Source: Nocardia macrotermitis
Lineage (GTDB): Bacteria > Actinomycetota > Actinomycetes > Mycobacteriales > Mycobacteriaceae
NCBI RefSeq assembly: GCF_009604405.1
Contig: NZ_WEGK01000001.1
Coordinates: 372,001-436,000 of the forward strand
Length of the DNA stretch: 64,000 nt
Reading direction: 5' to 3'
The notes under the pieces are model-generated. The model was not told the origin of the DNA. It did no database searches and saw nothing but the letters and a program-made list of their open reading frames with translations. Position 1 is the stretch's first letter; each line of letters begins with the position of its first letter. Below, one piece after another: positions 19,085 through 27,954 of the stretch. A program made the position numbers and the translations under genes.

Positions 19085-19975
19085 TCAATCGAGTAATCGG
19101 TCACCGCGTACGGATCGGCCCGCCGCGGCCAGATGGTCCGGCAGGACCCGCCCGAACAGCTGCCTGGTGCGCTCGGCTGTGCCGATCACCCCGGGCCGCT
19201 CGTTGTAGGCGAAAATTGCGGTGTGCCGCTGTCGATCTCCCGCGACCGGCGACACCCGGTGCAGCGAGAACCGGCCCTGGAACAGCTGGAGATCGCCCGG
19301 TCTCAGCTCGAGCCGTCGGATCAGTTCGTCTCCCGCGCCGGTCAGCACCGCGCGCACGTCGTCGAGGTGCTCCGCCCGCGGGGACCGGATCCCGGGGCAG
19401 TACTCGAAGATTCCGCCGTCGTCCGGGGACTGGGTCAGCATCGAGACGGTGAATTCGTTGGTGTCGAAATGCCACGGGTGCGACATTCCCGGCGACACCA
19501 CGTTCAGGCAGAGCCCGGCCAGCGGGTCGGCGAATTCGTGCAGGGCGGGCAGCTCGAAGCAGTCGGCGAGGAAACGCCGGAACAGCGGGCTGCCGTACAG
19601 GATCTGGATGAGCGCCCCGGGCGGGATGAGATCGCGTGCCACGAAGGCGTTTCCGCGCTCGAGCACGATCCGGCCCGGATGATCGGGCGGGAGATCCGCG
19701 TCCAGTGGGATGTTGTACGCGTTCACCCGTTCGACGCGGTAGTAGGCGTGCGGTGCGAGTGCGACGCCCTCGGTCCGCAACTCCTCGAGCAGGTCCGGGC
19801 GGATGAAACCCGGGAGCACACAGCAGCCGTCCCGGCCGAGTTCGGCACGCGCCGCGCCGACCACCTCGTCCCACGCCGCCGAACGCGGCTCCCGCAACGG
19901 ATACCTGACGGTGTCGATGATCGCTTCCAGGGTGCCCGAGTCGTCCTGTCCCGAACCGTCTTTCGATTCATGCAC
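19085..19975 (-). CDS. Fe(II)/2-oxoglutarate-dependent oxygenase
   Basis: A 296-residue double-stranded beta-helix oxygenase. The iron-binding His-x-Asp is in SHPWHFDTNEF at about residues 166-176, the distal histidine in SLHRVSP near 238, and a downstream arginine in AYNERPG suits 2-oxoglutarate binding. The Asp in HFD argues for a hydroxylase rather than a halogenase. The surrounding pattern (TVSMLTQSPDDGGIFEYCPGIR ... LRPGDLQLFQGRFSLHRV) marks a distinct subfamily. It is first of a three-gene unit; hydroxylation of an amino acid or betaine, followed by acylation of the new hydroxyl, would make sense of the set. GTG 19975 has GGGGG just upstream. Confidence 0.85.
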   Translation of the reverse strand: MHESKDGSGQDDSGTLEAIIDTVRYPLREPRSAAWDEVVGAARAELGRDGCCVLPGFIRPDLLEELRTEGVALAPHAYYRVERVNAYNIPLDADLPPDHPGRIVLERGNAFVARDLIPPGALIQILYGSPLFRRFLADCFELPALHEFADPLAGLCLNVVSPGMSHPWHFDTNEFTVSMLTQSPDDGGIFEYCPGIRSPRAEHLDDVRAVLTGAGDELIRRLELRPGDLQLFQGRFSLHRVSPVAGDRQRHTAIFAYNERPGVIGTAERTRQLFGRVLPDHLAAAGRSVRGDRLLD

Positions 19976-20190
19976 CTGCGCCCCCTGTCGCCGTCATGGC
20001 GACCATTGTGACCCGGGGACGCCGCCGCCACGGCAATTCGGACAGATCGTTGGCATAAATCACAAACCGGCGAGTAGCCATGCGCGACAGCGCCATTCAT
20101 GATCACAACCGATCGGACCGACCGCCCCGTATGTATTCTTCCGGCGGTTCGCCGGGGCGGCGATGCGGTGTGCGGGGAGCCGGACGAGGC

Positions 20191-20853
20191 TCAGACGAGC
20201 GCGTTCAGATCGGTGACCGTCAGCCCGATCAGGGAATCGCGGAAGGTGTAACCGGGCGCGGGCGGGACCGGGATCTCGCACGGGATCACCAGCACCGCGC
20301 AGCCCGCGGCGGCGGCCGAGGCCGAACCGGTCGGCGAATCCTCTATCGCCACACAGTGTTCGGGCGCGATGCCGAGCAACTCCGTGGCGCGCAGGTACGG
20401 ATCGGGCGCGGGCTTGCCGTGCGCGACCTCGTCACCGCAGACCTCGACGTCGAAGTTCTCGCGGCCGAGCGTGTTCAGGCACACCTCGGCGACCGCCCGC
20501 TGCGTATTGGTGACCAGCGCCGTCCGCAATCCCGCGGCACGCACCATCCGCAACGCCTCCTGCGCGCCGGGCCGCCAGGGAATCGGACCACCCATCAACT
20601 CGGTCACCCGCCGCTGCAACCACTCCCCCGCCTCGGCCATCCGCACCGGATCGGGTTCGAGTCCCAGACCCTCGAAGATGATCCGCAACGCGTTCGCCGC
20701 CGCGGAGCCGATCAGCGCGTGCCGGGTCGCGTCGGTCATCTCACCGCCGAGTTCCACCGACAGTTCGCGCACGGCGATATCCCAGAGCTTCTCCGAATCC
20801 AGCAGAGTGCCGTCCATATCCCACAGCACTGCCTTCGCGGCGGGCACGGACAC
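20191..20853 (-). CDS. HAD-superfamily phosphatase (beta-phosphoglucomutase-like)
   Basis: A 220-residue HAD subfamily IA enzyme. Motif I is WDMDGTLLDSEKLW with the nucleophilic and acid/base aspartates, motif II Thr lies in ALVTNTQRAV, the motif III lysine in HGKPAPDPYL, and the motif IV acids in CVAIEDSPTG. The helical cap at residues 20-90 is the four-helix type used by small phosphosugar phosphatases. GTG 20853 follows AGGGAG. The substrate is not known. It stands alone between the kinase terminator and the oxygenase promoter region. Confidence 0.85.
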   Translation of the reverse strand: MSVPAAKAVLWDMDGTLLDSEKLWDIAVRELSVELGGEMTDATRHALIGSAAANALRIIFEGLGLEPDPVRMAEAGEWLQRRVTELMGGPIPWRPGAQEALRMVRAAGLRTALVTNTQRAVAEVCLNTLGRENFDVEVCGDEVAHGKPAPDPYLRATELLGIAPEHCVAIEDSPTGSASAAAAGCAVLVIPCEIPVPPAPGYTFRDSLIGLTVTDLNALV

Positions 20854-20986
20854 CCGGCGACTCCCTTCCTCGGATCTGACTCCCGGAACCGACGACCGCG
20901 TCCCGGCGCGTCGAACACCCCTGGAAATCACTGGTTTCCGAGGTGATCGCGCCGTCGACAGCCTATCGACCCGATACCTGTGACCT

Positions 20987-21016
20987 GGATCCGGCCCGGA
21001 CGACCCGGCCGGATCC
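20987..21016 (-). terminator. terminator hairpin after the Ser/Thr kinase gene
   Basis: GGATCCGGCC (20987-20996) pairs perfectly with GGCCGGATCC (21007-21016) around a 10-nt loop, 4 bp beyond the kinase stop on the minus strand. Confidence 0.65.
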
Positions 21017-21020
21017 GCGC

Positions 21021-22613
21021 TCACCCGGCCTGGGAGTCCAGGATCACCGTCTGACCGTTGACCGATCCGACGCGGCACCACCGCTGCTCCGAGGTGACCT
21101 GCCCGTTCTTGTAGTGGTACGTGATCGTGCCGGTGGCCGTATTGCCGTTCTCGGTGACACCGCTGACCGTCACCGAACTGAACTCACCCCAGAACTGGAG
21201 GTAGCTGTCGTATCCGCCGGAGGCGGACTGATATCCGGCGGACAGCAGCGGCCACGCGGCCGCGGCATTGCCCGGCAGCATGCCGTAGTAGCTGGACATG
21301 AATCCGGCGGCGTCGGCGGGTGCGGCCGAGGTGGTGGTCGCGGACGTGGTCGTCGTCGTGGTCGATGACGTCGCGGTCGTCGTGGTGCTCGCGGCGGTGG
21401 TCGACTCCGCGCTGGTGCCCGATGTCCGCGCGGCGGGCGGTACGGCCACCGCGGAACTGGACTGGGTGGTGGACGCCGCGACGACGGTGTGGTCGTTGCC
21501 ACCACCGCGGAGCGTCGTCACGATCAGCACCACGACCACCAGCACCACGACCACACCGGCCGCGGCCACGACGAGCACCCGGCGATCGGCCAGCGGACCG
21601 GTCGGCTTCGGCTTGCCGACCGGGGGTGCGGCCGAGGTCGTCCCGCTCGGGCCGCCCGCGCCGATGTGCAACGTCGGATCGGCGGCATTCCCCGCCGCCG
21701 CGCCACCGGCCAGCACCGTGGTCGCGGCCGCGGCATCGACCGGGCCGGAGGATTTCGGCAGGATCTTGGTCGCCGTCGGCGGGAGCACCGGCGCGCGGCC
21801 CTCGGCGACGGCCTCGAGTTCCTGCTGTGCCTCGACCATGGTCGGCCGGTCGCCCGGCTCCGCGGCCAGCAGACGCATCAGCACCGGGCCGAGCGTGCCC
21901 GCGCGTTGCGGGGCGGGTACCTCGGCGCGGACCACCGAATGCAGGACAGCGAGCGGATTGTCACCCTCACCGAACGGCGGTTGGCCCTCCACCGCCGCGT
22001 ACAGCGTCGAGCCCAGGGCGAACACGTCCGACGGGGATTCCGGGTTCTCCCCGCGCGCCACCTCGGGGGCCAGGTAGGCCGGTGTGCCCGCCAGGAATCC
22101 GGTGGAGGTCACCGTGACATCGCCGACCGCCCGGGAGATGCCGAAGTCGGTGATCTTCACCGCGCCGTTGTCCGCGACCAGGATGTTCGCCGGTTTCACA
22201 TCGCGATGCACGATCCCGGCGTCGTGCGCGGCGGCCAGCGCGGCGGCCACGCGCGCGCCGATCCGGGCCACCTCCTCGGGATCCAGATTCCCCTTCTCCC
22301 GCATCAACGTCGCCAGGCTCGGCGCGTCGACGAATTCCATGACCAGCCACGGCTGGCCGTCCTCCTCCGCGACGTCGAACACCGTGACCGCGTTCTGATG
22401 ATGCAGTCGCGCCGCGATCCGCCCCTCCCGCATCGCGCGCATCTTGGCTTCCAACGCCTGCGACCGCGTCAGGCCGGGTGCGAGCAGCAACTGCTTCACC
22501 GCGACCGTTCGTCGTAGCCGGACATCACTGGCCCGCCAGACGACCCCCATTGCCCCCGAGCCGATGGGATCGCCCAGCCGGTAACGTCCCGCGATCAGCC
22601 GGTCTGATGTCAT
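21021..22613 (-). CDS. transmembrane Ser/Thr protein kinase with extracellular sensor domain
   Basis: A 530-residue Hanks-type kinase. Intact catalytic features are GSGAMG at 18-23, Lys40 in VAVKQ, the catalytic Asp138 in HRDVKPAN and Asp156 in DFG; the activation loop carries TVTSTGFLAGTPAYLAPE. A proline/alanine-rich linker leads to one membrane span at about 345-367, then a Thr/Ser-rich stalk and a C-terminal domain of about 100 residues (FMSSYYGMLPGNAAAAWPLL) with an NTF2-like look. There are no PASTA repeats, so it is not PknB. The signal and targets are unknown. The leader contains a 9-bp inverted repeat. Confidence 0.93.
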   Translation of the reverse strand: MTSDRLIAGRYRLGDPIGSGAMGVVWRASDVRLRRTVAVKQLLLAPGLTRSQALEAKMRAMREGRIAARLHHQNAVTVFDVAEEDGQPWLVMEFVDAPSLATLMREKGNLDPEEVARIGARVAAALAAAHDAGIVHRDVKPANILVADNGAVKITDFGISRAVGDVTVTSTGFLAGTPAYLAPEVARGENPESPSDVFALGSTLYAAVEGQPPFGEGDNPLAVLHSVVRAEVPAPQRAGTLGPVLMRLLAAEPGDRPTMVEAQQELEAVAEGRAPVLPPTATKILPKSSGPVDAAAATTVLAGGAAAGNAADPTLHIGAGGPSGTTSAAPPVGKPKPTGPLADRRVLVVAAAGVVVVLVVVVLIVTTLRGGGNDHTVVAASTTQSSSAVAVPPAARTSGTSAESTTAASTTTTATSSTTTTTTSATTTSAAPADAAGFMSSYYGMLPGNAAAAWPLLSAGYQSASGGYDSYLQFWGEFSSVTVSGVTENGNTATGTITYHYKNGQVTSEQRWCRVGSVNGQTVILDSQAG

Positions 22614-22633
22614 GTTCTCGTGCCCCTCCTACG

Positions 22634-22670
22634 CTTGCACGCCGAGCCACCCTGCCACTCTGCGTGCAAG
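22634..22670 (-). repeat. 9-bp inverted repeat between metH and the kinase gene
   Basis: CTTGCACGC (22634-22642) and GCGTGCAAG (22662-22670) are perfect complements with a 19-nt spacer. In the direction of transcription it follows the metH stop by 18 bp and precedes the kinase start by 20 bp. It may be the metH terminator, an attenuator, or a dimeric operator. Confidence 0.55.
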
Positions 22671-22688
22671 CCCGGAAACTCAAATATG

Positions 22689-25600
22689 TTACGCGTTAAA
22701 GTATTTCGCTTCCGGGTGCAGTAGGACGAACGCATCCGTCGACTGCTCCGGATGCAGTTGCAACTCGTCCGACAGTGTGACACCGATCCGCTCGGATTCG
22801 AGAATCGATACCAGTTTCGCCCGGTCCTCCAGTTCGGGGCAGGCCCCGTAGCCGAATGAGTAACGCGCGCCGCGATATCCGAGCTTGAAGTACTCCTGCA
22901 CGTCGGCGGGGTCGTCGTCGGCCACCGCGTGCCCGTCGAGCACCAGTTCCTCGCGAATCCGGCGGTGCCAGTATTCGGCCAGCGCCTCGGTCAACTGGAC
23001 GCCGATACCGTGCACCTCGAGGTAATCGCGGTAATTGTCCCCGGCGAACAACTCGTTGGCGAAATCGGCGATCGGCGCGCCCATCGTGACGAGTTGGAAG
23101 GGCAGCACATCCACCTGTCCGGTTCGTGCCGCGAGTTCGCGCGAACGGATGAAATCGGCGATACACAGGAAACGGTCGCGTTGCTGGCGCGGGAATGCGA
23201 ACCGATAACGTTCGGGCGCACCGAGATCCGGTTCGCTCAGCACGATCACCTCGTCGCCCTCGGAGACCGCCGGGAAATACCCGTAGACGACCGCGGCATG
23301 CGCGAGCACACCCCCCGCGGTGAGCCGATCGAGCCAGTACCGCAGGCGCGGGCGGCCCTCGGATTCGACCAGTTCCTCGTAGCTCGGACCGTCGCCGCTG
23401 CGCTGGCCGCGCAGACCCCACTGGCCCAGGAACAGCGCGCGCTCGTCGAGCAGACCCGAATACTCCTGGAGCGACAGGCCCTTGACCACCCGGCTGCCCC
23501 AGAACGGCGGCGTCGGCACGGGCAGTTCGGCCGCGACATCCGAGCGCGCGGGCACCTCGACGGGCACCTCGGCCGCTTTGCGTTCGGCCGCAATACGTTT
23601 GGAGCGTTCGTGCCGCGCCTTGCGCTCGGCGGCCTTCTCGCGCGCGGCGATCGCCTCCGGGCTGTCGGCATCGATACCGCCGCCGCGTTTGATCGTCATG
23701 ATCTCGTCCATCAGGCGCAGGCCCTCGAACGCGTCGCGCGCGTAGTGCACATCGCCCCGGTAGACCTCGGTCAGATCGTTCTCGACGTACGAGCGGGTCA
23801 GCGCCGCGCCGCCCAGCAGCACCGGGAACTGATCGGCCACCCCGCGGGTGTTGAGCTCCTCGAGGTTCTCCTTCATCACCACGGTGGACTTGACCAGCAG
23901 ACCGGACATGCCGATCACATCGGCCTTCTTGTCCGTCGCGGCGTCCAGGATGGTCGCGATCGGCTGTTTGATGCCCAGGTTGACGACCTCGTACCCGTTG
24001 TTGGACAGGATGATGTCGACCAGGTTCTTGCCGATGTCGTGCACATCGCCCTTGACCGTGGCCAGCACGATGCGGCCCTTGCCCGAATCGTCGGTGGCCT
24101 CCATATGCGGTTCCAGATAGGCGACCGCGGCCTTCATCACCTCGGCGGACTGCAACACGAACGGCAGCTGCATCTGACCCGAACCGAACAGCTCACCGAC
24201 GGTTTTCATGCCGGACAGCAGCGTCTCGTTGATGATCCGCAGCGGCGGCACCTCGACCATCGCCGCGTCCAGATCGGCCTCGATACCGTTGCGCTCGCCG
24301 TCGACGATGCGGCGCTCGAGCCGGTCGAACAGCGGCAGCGCGGCCAGCTCCTCCGCGCGCGAGGCCCGCGAGGACGCCGTCGAGACGCCCTCGAACATGG
24401 TCATCAGCTTCTGCAACGGGTCGTAGCCCTCGCTGCGCCGGTCGTAGACCAGATCCAGGGCCGTGTCGCGCTGCTCCTCCGGGATCCGGCTCATCGGCAG
24501 GATCTTGGAGGCGTGCACGATCGCCGAATCCAGTCCGGCCTCGACGCATTCGTTCATGAAGACCGAATTGAGCACCTGGCGCGCGGCCGGATTCAGGCCG
24601 AAGGAGATGTTCGACAGACCCAGGGTGGTCTGCACCTCCGGATGCCTGCGCTTGAGTTCGCGGATGGCCTCGATGGTCTCCAGGCCGTCGCGCCGGGACT
24701 CCTCCTGGCCGGTGCCCAGGGTGAAGGTCAGCGTGTCGATGATGATGTCGCTCTCGGCCAGACCCCAGTTGCCGGTGATGTCGGCGATCAGGCGTTCGGC
24801 GATCTCGACCTTGTGCCGGGCGGTGCGAGCCTGGCCCTGCTCGTCGATGGTCAGCGCGACCACCGCCGCGCCGTGCTCGGCGACCAGCGCCATGGTCTTC
24901 TGGAAGCGCGAATCCGGGCCCGCGCCGTCCTCGTAGTTGACCGAGTTGACCGCGCAGCGGCCGCCCAGATGTTCCAGACCCGCTCGCAGCACCGGGGTTT
25001 CGGTGGAGTCGAGCATGATCGGCAGGGTCGAGGCGGTGGCCAGGCGGCTGGCCAGGGCCTCCATATCCTTGGTGCCGTCGCGGCCGACGTAGTCGACGCA
25101 CAGGTCCAGCATGTGCGCGCCGTCGCGGGTCTGGTCCTTGGCGATGTCCAGGCACCGCTGCCAGTCCTCGGCCAGCATCGCGTCGCGGAATGCCTTGGAG
25201 CCGTTGGCATTCGTGCGCTCGCCGATCATCAGCACCGACGCGTCCTGCTCGAACGGGACCGCGGTGTACATACTCGACACGCTCGGCTCGTGTTCCGGCG
25301 CGCGGGTGGCCCGGGTGGTGCCGCGCACCGCCTCGGCGACCTGACGGATGTGTTCGGGGGTGGTGCCGCAGCAGCCGCCGACCAGCGCGAGGCCGAATTC
25401 GGAGACGAAACCGCTCAGCGCGGCGGCCAATTCCTCCGGCGTCAACGGGTATTCGGCCCCGTTGGCGCCCAGCACCGGCAGGCCCGCGTTCGGCATCACC
25501 GACACCGGCAGTTGCGCGTGCTTGGACAGGTGCCGCAGATGTTCGCTCATCTCGGCGGGGCCGGTGGCGCAGTTCAGGCCGATCATGTCGACACCCAGCG

Positions 25601-26267
25601 GCTCGATCGCGGTCAGCGCCGCGCCGATCTCACTGCCGACCAGCATGGTGCCGGTGGTCTCGACGGTGACGTGGGTGATGATCGGGATCCGGCGGCCCGC
25701 GTGGACCATCGCGCGCCGCGAACCCGTCACCGCGGCCTTGACCTGCAACAGGTCCTGGCAGGTCTCGATCAGGATGGCGTCGGCGCCGCCGTCGAGCATG
25801 CCCAGGGCCGCTTCGGTGTACGCGTCGCGCAGGGCGGCGAACGGGGCGTGGCCCAGCGTCGGCAGTTTGGTGCCAGGCCCCATCGACCCCAGCACGTAGC
25901 GCGGGGTGCCCTCGGCGCTCGGGCCCATCTCGTCGGCGACCTCGCGGGCCAGGCGGGTGCCGCGCTCGGACAGGTCACGGATGCGATCGGAGATGTCGTA
26001 ATCGGCCAGGTTGGGCAGGTTGCAGCCGAAGGTGTTGGTCTCCACGGCATCCGCGCCGGCCTCGAAGTAGGCGCGGTGGATGTGCCGCAACACATCCGGG
26101 CGGGTGTCGTTGAGGATCTCGTTGCAGCCTTCGAGGCCGCGGAAGTCGTCCAGTGACAGATCCGCGGCCTGCAACATGGTGCCCATCGCACCGTCTCCGA
26201 TCACGACACGCCGGGCGAGCGTGTCGAGCAGGGTGGTATCGAACTCGGCGCGGGGGGACACAGACAT
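22689..26267 (-). CDS. metH: cobalamin-dependent methionine synthase
   Basis: A 1192-residue MetH that methylates homocysteine from 5-methyl-tetrahydrofolate through cobalamin. All four modules are visible. The homocysteine domain opens with VVIGDGAMGTML and has zinc cysteines in LNCATG and GGCCGTTPEH. The folate domain contains MIGERTNANGSK. The cobalamin domain has GDVHDIGKN with the axial histidine near residue 740. The C-terminal activation domain contains RYSFGYGACPEL. ATG 26267 lacks a good ribosome site. No B12 riboswitch was recognised in the roughly 200-bp leader. Neighbours match the M. tuberculosis metH region. Confidence 0.97.
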   Translation of the reverse strand: MSVSPRAEFDTTLLDTLARRVVIGDGAMGTMLQAADLSLDDFRGLEGCNEILNDTRPDVLRHIHRAYFEAGADAVETNTFGCNLPNLADYDISDRIRDLSERGTRLAREVADEMGPSAEGTPRYVLGSMGPGTKLPTLGHAPFAALRDAYTEAALGMLDGGADAILIETCQDLLQVKAAVTGSRRAMVHAGRRIPIITHVTVETTGTMLVGSEIGAALTAIEPLGVDMIGLNCATGPAEMSEHLRHLSKHAQLPVSVMPNAGLPVLGANGAEYPLTPEELAAALSGFVSEFGLALVGGCCGTTPEHIRQVAEAVRGTTRATRAPEHEPSVSSMYTAVPFEQDASVLMIGERTNANGSKAFRDAMLAEDWQRCLDIAKDQTRDGAHMLDLCVDYVGRDGTKDMEALASRLATASTLPIMLDSTETPVLRAGLEHLGGRCAVNSVNYEDGAGPDSRFQKTMALVAEHGAAVVALTIDEQGQARTARHKVEIAERLIADITGNWGLAESDIIIDTLTFTLGTGQEESRRDGLETIEAIRELKRRHPEVQTTLGLSNISFGLNPAARQVLNSVFMNECVEAGLDSAIVHASKILPMSRIPEEQRDTALDLVYDRRSEGYDPLQKLMTMFEGVSTASSRASRAEELAALPLFDRLERRIVDGERNGIEADLDAAMVEVPPLRIINETLLSGMKTVGELFGSGQMQLPFVLQSAEVMKAAVAYLEPHMEATDDSGKGRIVLATVKGDVHDIGKNLVDIILSNNGYEVVNLGIKQPIATILDAATDKKADVIGMSGLLVKSTVVMKENLEELNTRGVADQFPVLLGGAALTRSYVENDLTEVYRGDVHYARDAFEGLRLMDEIMTIKRGGGIDADSPEAIAAREKAAERKARHERSKRIAAERKAAEVPVEVPARSDVAAELPVPTPPFWGSRVVKGLSLQEYSGLLDERALFLGQWGLRGQRSGDGPSYEELVESEGRPRLRYWLDRLTAGGVLAHAAVVYGYFPAVSEGDEVIVLSEPDLGAPERYRFAFPRQQRDRFLCIADFIRSRELAARTGQVDVLPFQLVTMGAPIADFANELFAGDNYRDYLEVHGIGVQLTEALAEYWHRRIREELVLDGHAVADDDPADVQEYFKLGYRGARYSFGYGACPELEDRAKLVSILESERIGVTLSDELQLHPEQSTDAFVLLHPEAKYFNA

Positions 26268-26462
26268 GTACTAGAGAGTAATGGGAGGCGCTGACAAGTT
26301 GGCCGACAGCGCCGGGTCACGGGCGCCCGGAGTGGTCCGCGCCACATTCGAACCGACGGCCCGGTCGGCCCGCCACACGGTATGCCCGGAATTCGCACCC
26401 CGCCCCGGCCAACACGCGCATGCTCTCGGCAATATGCCATGAACAGCGGGGCCCGTACACCG

Positions 26463-26468
26463 TAGGCT
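26463..26468 (+). promoter_or_regulatory. candidate -10 for a leaderless PAC2 transcript
   Basis: TAGGCT fits the actinobacterial TANNNT -10 element and lies 6 bp before the GTG at 26475, the spacing expected for leaderless transcription. No ribosome-binding site is seen before that GTG, which agrees. Confidence 0.45.
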
Positions 26469-26474
26469 GACCGG

Positions 26475-27362
26475 GTGAACGCCAGTGCATCACCCGATCC
26501 GGACCTGCCGACGTTGCGCGATCCGGTGCTCGTGGCCGCCTTCGAGGGCTGGAACGACGCCGCCGACGCCGCCAGCGGCGCCATCGAGCATCTGGAACTG
26601 ATCTGGGACGCCGAACCTCTCGCCGAACTCGACTCCGAGGACTACTACGACTACCAGGTGAACCGGCCGACCGTCCGCCAGGTCGACGGCGTGACCCGCG
26701 AGATCCAGTGGCCCTCCACGACGCTGTCGGTGTGCTCGCCACCCGGCAGCGAACGCGATGTGGTGCTGTTACACGGGATCGAACCGAATATGCGATGGCG
26801 CAGTTTCTGCGACGACATCCTCGAACTCGTCGAACAGTTGCACGTGACCACCGTGGTCATCCTCGGCGCGCTGCTCGCCGACACCCCGCACACCCGCCCC
26901 GTCCCCGTCACCGGCACCGCCTACAACAAGGAGGCGGCCGAACAGTTCAGCCTGGAGCAGACCCGTTACGAGGGGCCGACCGGAATCACCGGCGTCCTGC
27001 AGGATGCCTGCGTGCGCGCGGGCGTCCCGGCGGTGTCGTTCTGGGCGGCCGTGCCGCACTACGTCTCCCAGCCGCCGAACCCCAAGGCCACCATCGCCCT
27101 GCTGCATCGGGTCGAGGAGGTGCTGGACATCGAGGTCCCGCTCGGCGAACTGCCGTCGCAGTCCGAGGACTGGGAGTCCGCGGTGGACGAGATGACCGAG
27201 GGCGACGACGAGGTCACCGAGTACGTCCGCTCCCTGGAGGAACGCGGCGACGCGGCGGTCGACCTCAACGAGGCCATGGCCAAGATCGATGGCGACGCGA
27301 TCGCCGCCGAATTCGAGAAGTACCTGCGCCGCCGCGGCGGCCCGGGCACCTTCGGGTTGTAG
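26475..27362 (+). CDS. PAC2-family protein
   Basis: A 295-residue member of the PAC2 (proteasome assembly chaperone 2-like) family common in actinobacteria. It begins with DPVLVAAFEGWNDAADAASGAIEHL and contains VVLLHGIEPNMRW, VVILGALLADTPHTRPVPVTGTA and FWAAVPHYVSQPPNPKAT. The C-terminal 60 residues are acidic and helical, ending GGPGTFGL. Its biochemical role is unknown. A metH-PAC2 divergent pair also occurs in M. tuberculosis (Rv2124c/Rv2125), which supports synteny. GTG 26475 appears leaderless. Confidence 0.88.
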   Translation: MNASASPDPDLPTLRDPVLVAAFEGWNDAADAASGAIEHLELIWDAEPLAELDSEDYYDYQVNRPTVRQVDGVTREIQWPSTTLSVCSPPGSERDVVLLHGIEPNMRWRSFCDDILELVEQLHVTTVVILGALLADTPHTRPVPVTGTAYNKEAAEQFSLEQTRYEGPTGITGVLQDACVRAGVPAVSFWAAVPHYVSQPPNPKATIALLHRVEEVLDIEVPLGELPSQSEDWESAVDEMTEGDDEVTEYVRSLEERGDAAVDLNEAMAKIDGDAIAAEFEKYLRRRGGPGTFGL

Positions 27363-27382
27363 TTCCCGATTTCACCCGCGGT

Positions 27383-27407
27383 GGCCCGCCGAACGTTCCG
27401 GCGGGCC
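27383..27407. terminator. bidirectional terminator hairpin after the PAC2 gene
   Basis: GGCCCGCCG (27383-27391) pairs perfectly with CGGCGGGCC (27399-27407) around an AACGTTC loop, between two convergent genes. Confidence 0.7.
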
Positions 27408-27433
27408 GTCCGCGCACGGCATCGCGCCGGGTG

Positions 27434-27739
27434 TCAGGTGTCCACGGTCCAGACTCGTGCCTCTGCTTCCGCGGCCAGTTTGGCGAGCAGGATTTCGCGC
27501 GGGATCGTCTGTCCCGCAAGATGTTCCAGTGACGGAACCACGACGTGATGTGCGTCGGCGCGTTTGAGCTCGGCGGTCAGTTCCGCGAATGCGGTGCCGT
27601 CGCCGGTGGTCGATTCATGGAACGTCGCGGCGAAGCACATCCCCGCGGAGCTGGCGAGGCTGCACATGGCGTCCTCGAGCTCCTCGGAGTGGCCTTCGGC
27701 CAATTCGTCACGCACATACCCATAGATCAACGCTTCCAC
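27434..27739 (-). CDS. small resolvase-domain-like protein lacking the catalytic serine
   Basis: A 101-residue protein. GTG 27739 is chosen because GGAGG lies 6 bases upstream. The pattern IYGYVRDELAEGHSEELEDAMCSLASSAGM, then LTAELKRADAHHVVVPSLEHLA and ILLAKLAAEAEARVW, follows the N-terminal domain of serine recombinases. However, the position of the catalytic serine (normally VR-x-S) is occupied by VRDE. No DNA-binding domain follows, so recombination is unlikely. It is divergent from an XRE-type regulator with a palindrome in the shared promoter region, suggesting a regulated pair. Confidence 0.6.
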   Translation of the reverse strand: MEALIYGYVRDELAEGHSEELEDAMCSLASSAGMCFAATFHESTTGDGTAFAELTAELKRADAHHVVVPSLEHLAGQTIPREILLAKLAAEAEARVWTVDT

Positions 27740-27885
27740 CCGAACCTCCATTGGGATCTGGATAGGGATCGCTGTTCTGTTGTCGGACCCCCGCGTGGAG
27801 CGGGGTTGTGCCCGGTTTCGGCGGTACCGCGCGGGCCGGAAATCGACCCGCTTCGAGCATGCATCACCGACAAATGTAATTGCAG

Positions 27886-27903
27886 ATGTCAATGCGCTGA
27901 CAT
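27886..27903. promoter_or_regulatory. palindrome in the divergent promoter region
   Basis: ATGTCA-N6-TGACAT is a perfect inverted repeat about 50 bp upstream of the XRE gene start and 147 bp upstream of the small divergent gene. It is a likely operator for the XRE protein; GATACT at 27943-27948 is a possible -10 for it. Confidence 0.5.
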
Positions 27904-27954
27904 TCGGATGCCCTATCCGGGCCATCCAGAGTTAACTGGTGGGATACTCGGGGG

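Noticed and set aside
19085..19975. Reading the oxygenase as a halogenase
   Set aside because: The iron-binding triad has His-x-Asp (HFD); Fe(II)/2OG halogenases have Gly or Ala in place of the Asp.
22929..26156. Very long antisense reading frame across metH (over 1000 codons)
   Set aside because: It has biased, repetitive composition typical of the opposite strand of a high-GC gene, and metH on the other strand is unmistakable.
26268..26474. Possible cobalamin riboswitch upstream of metH
   Set aside because: I looked for the conserved B12-box and its pairing stems on the minus strand and found neither.
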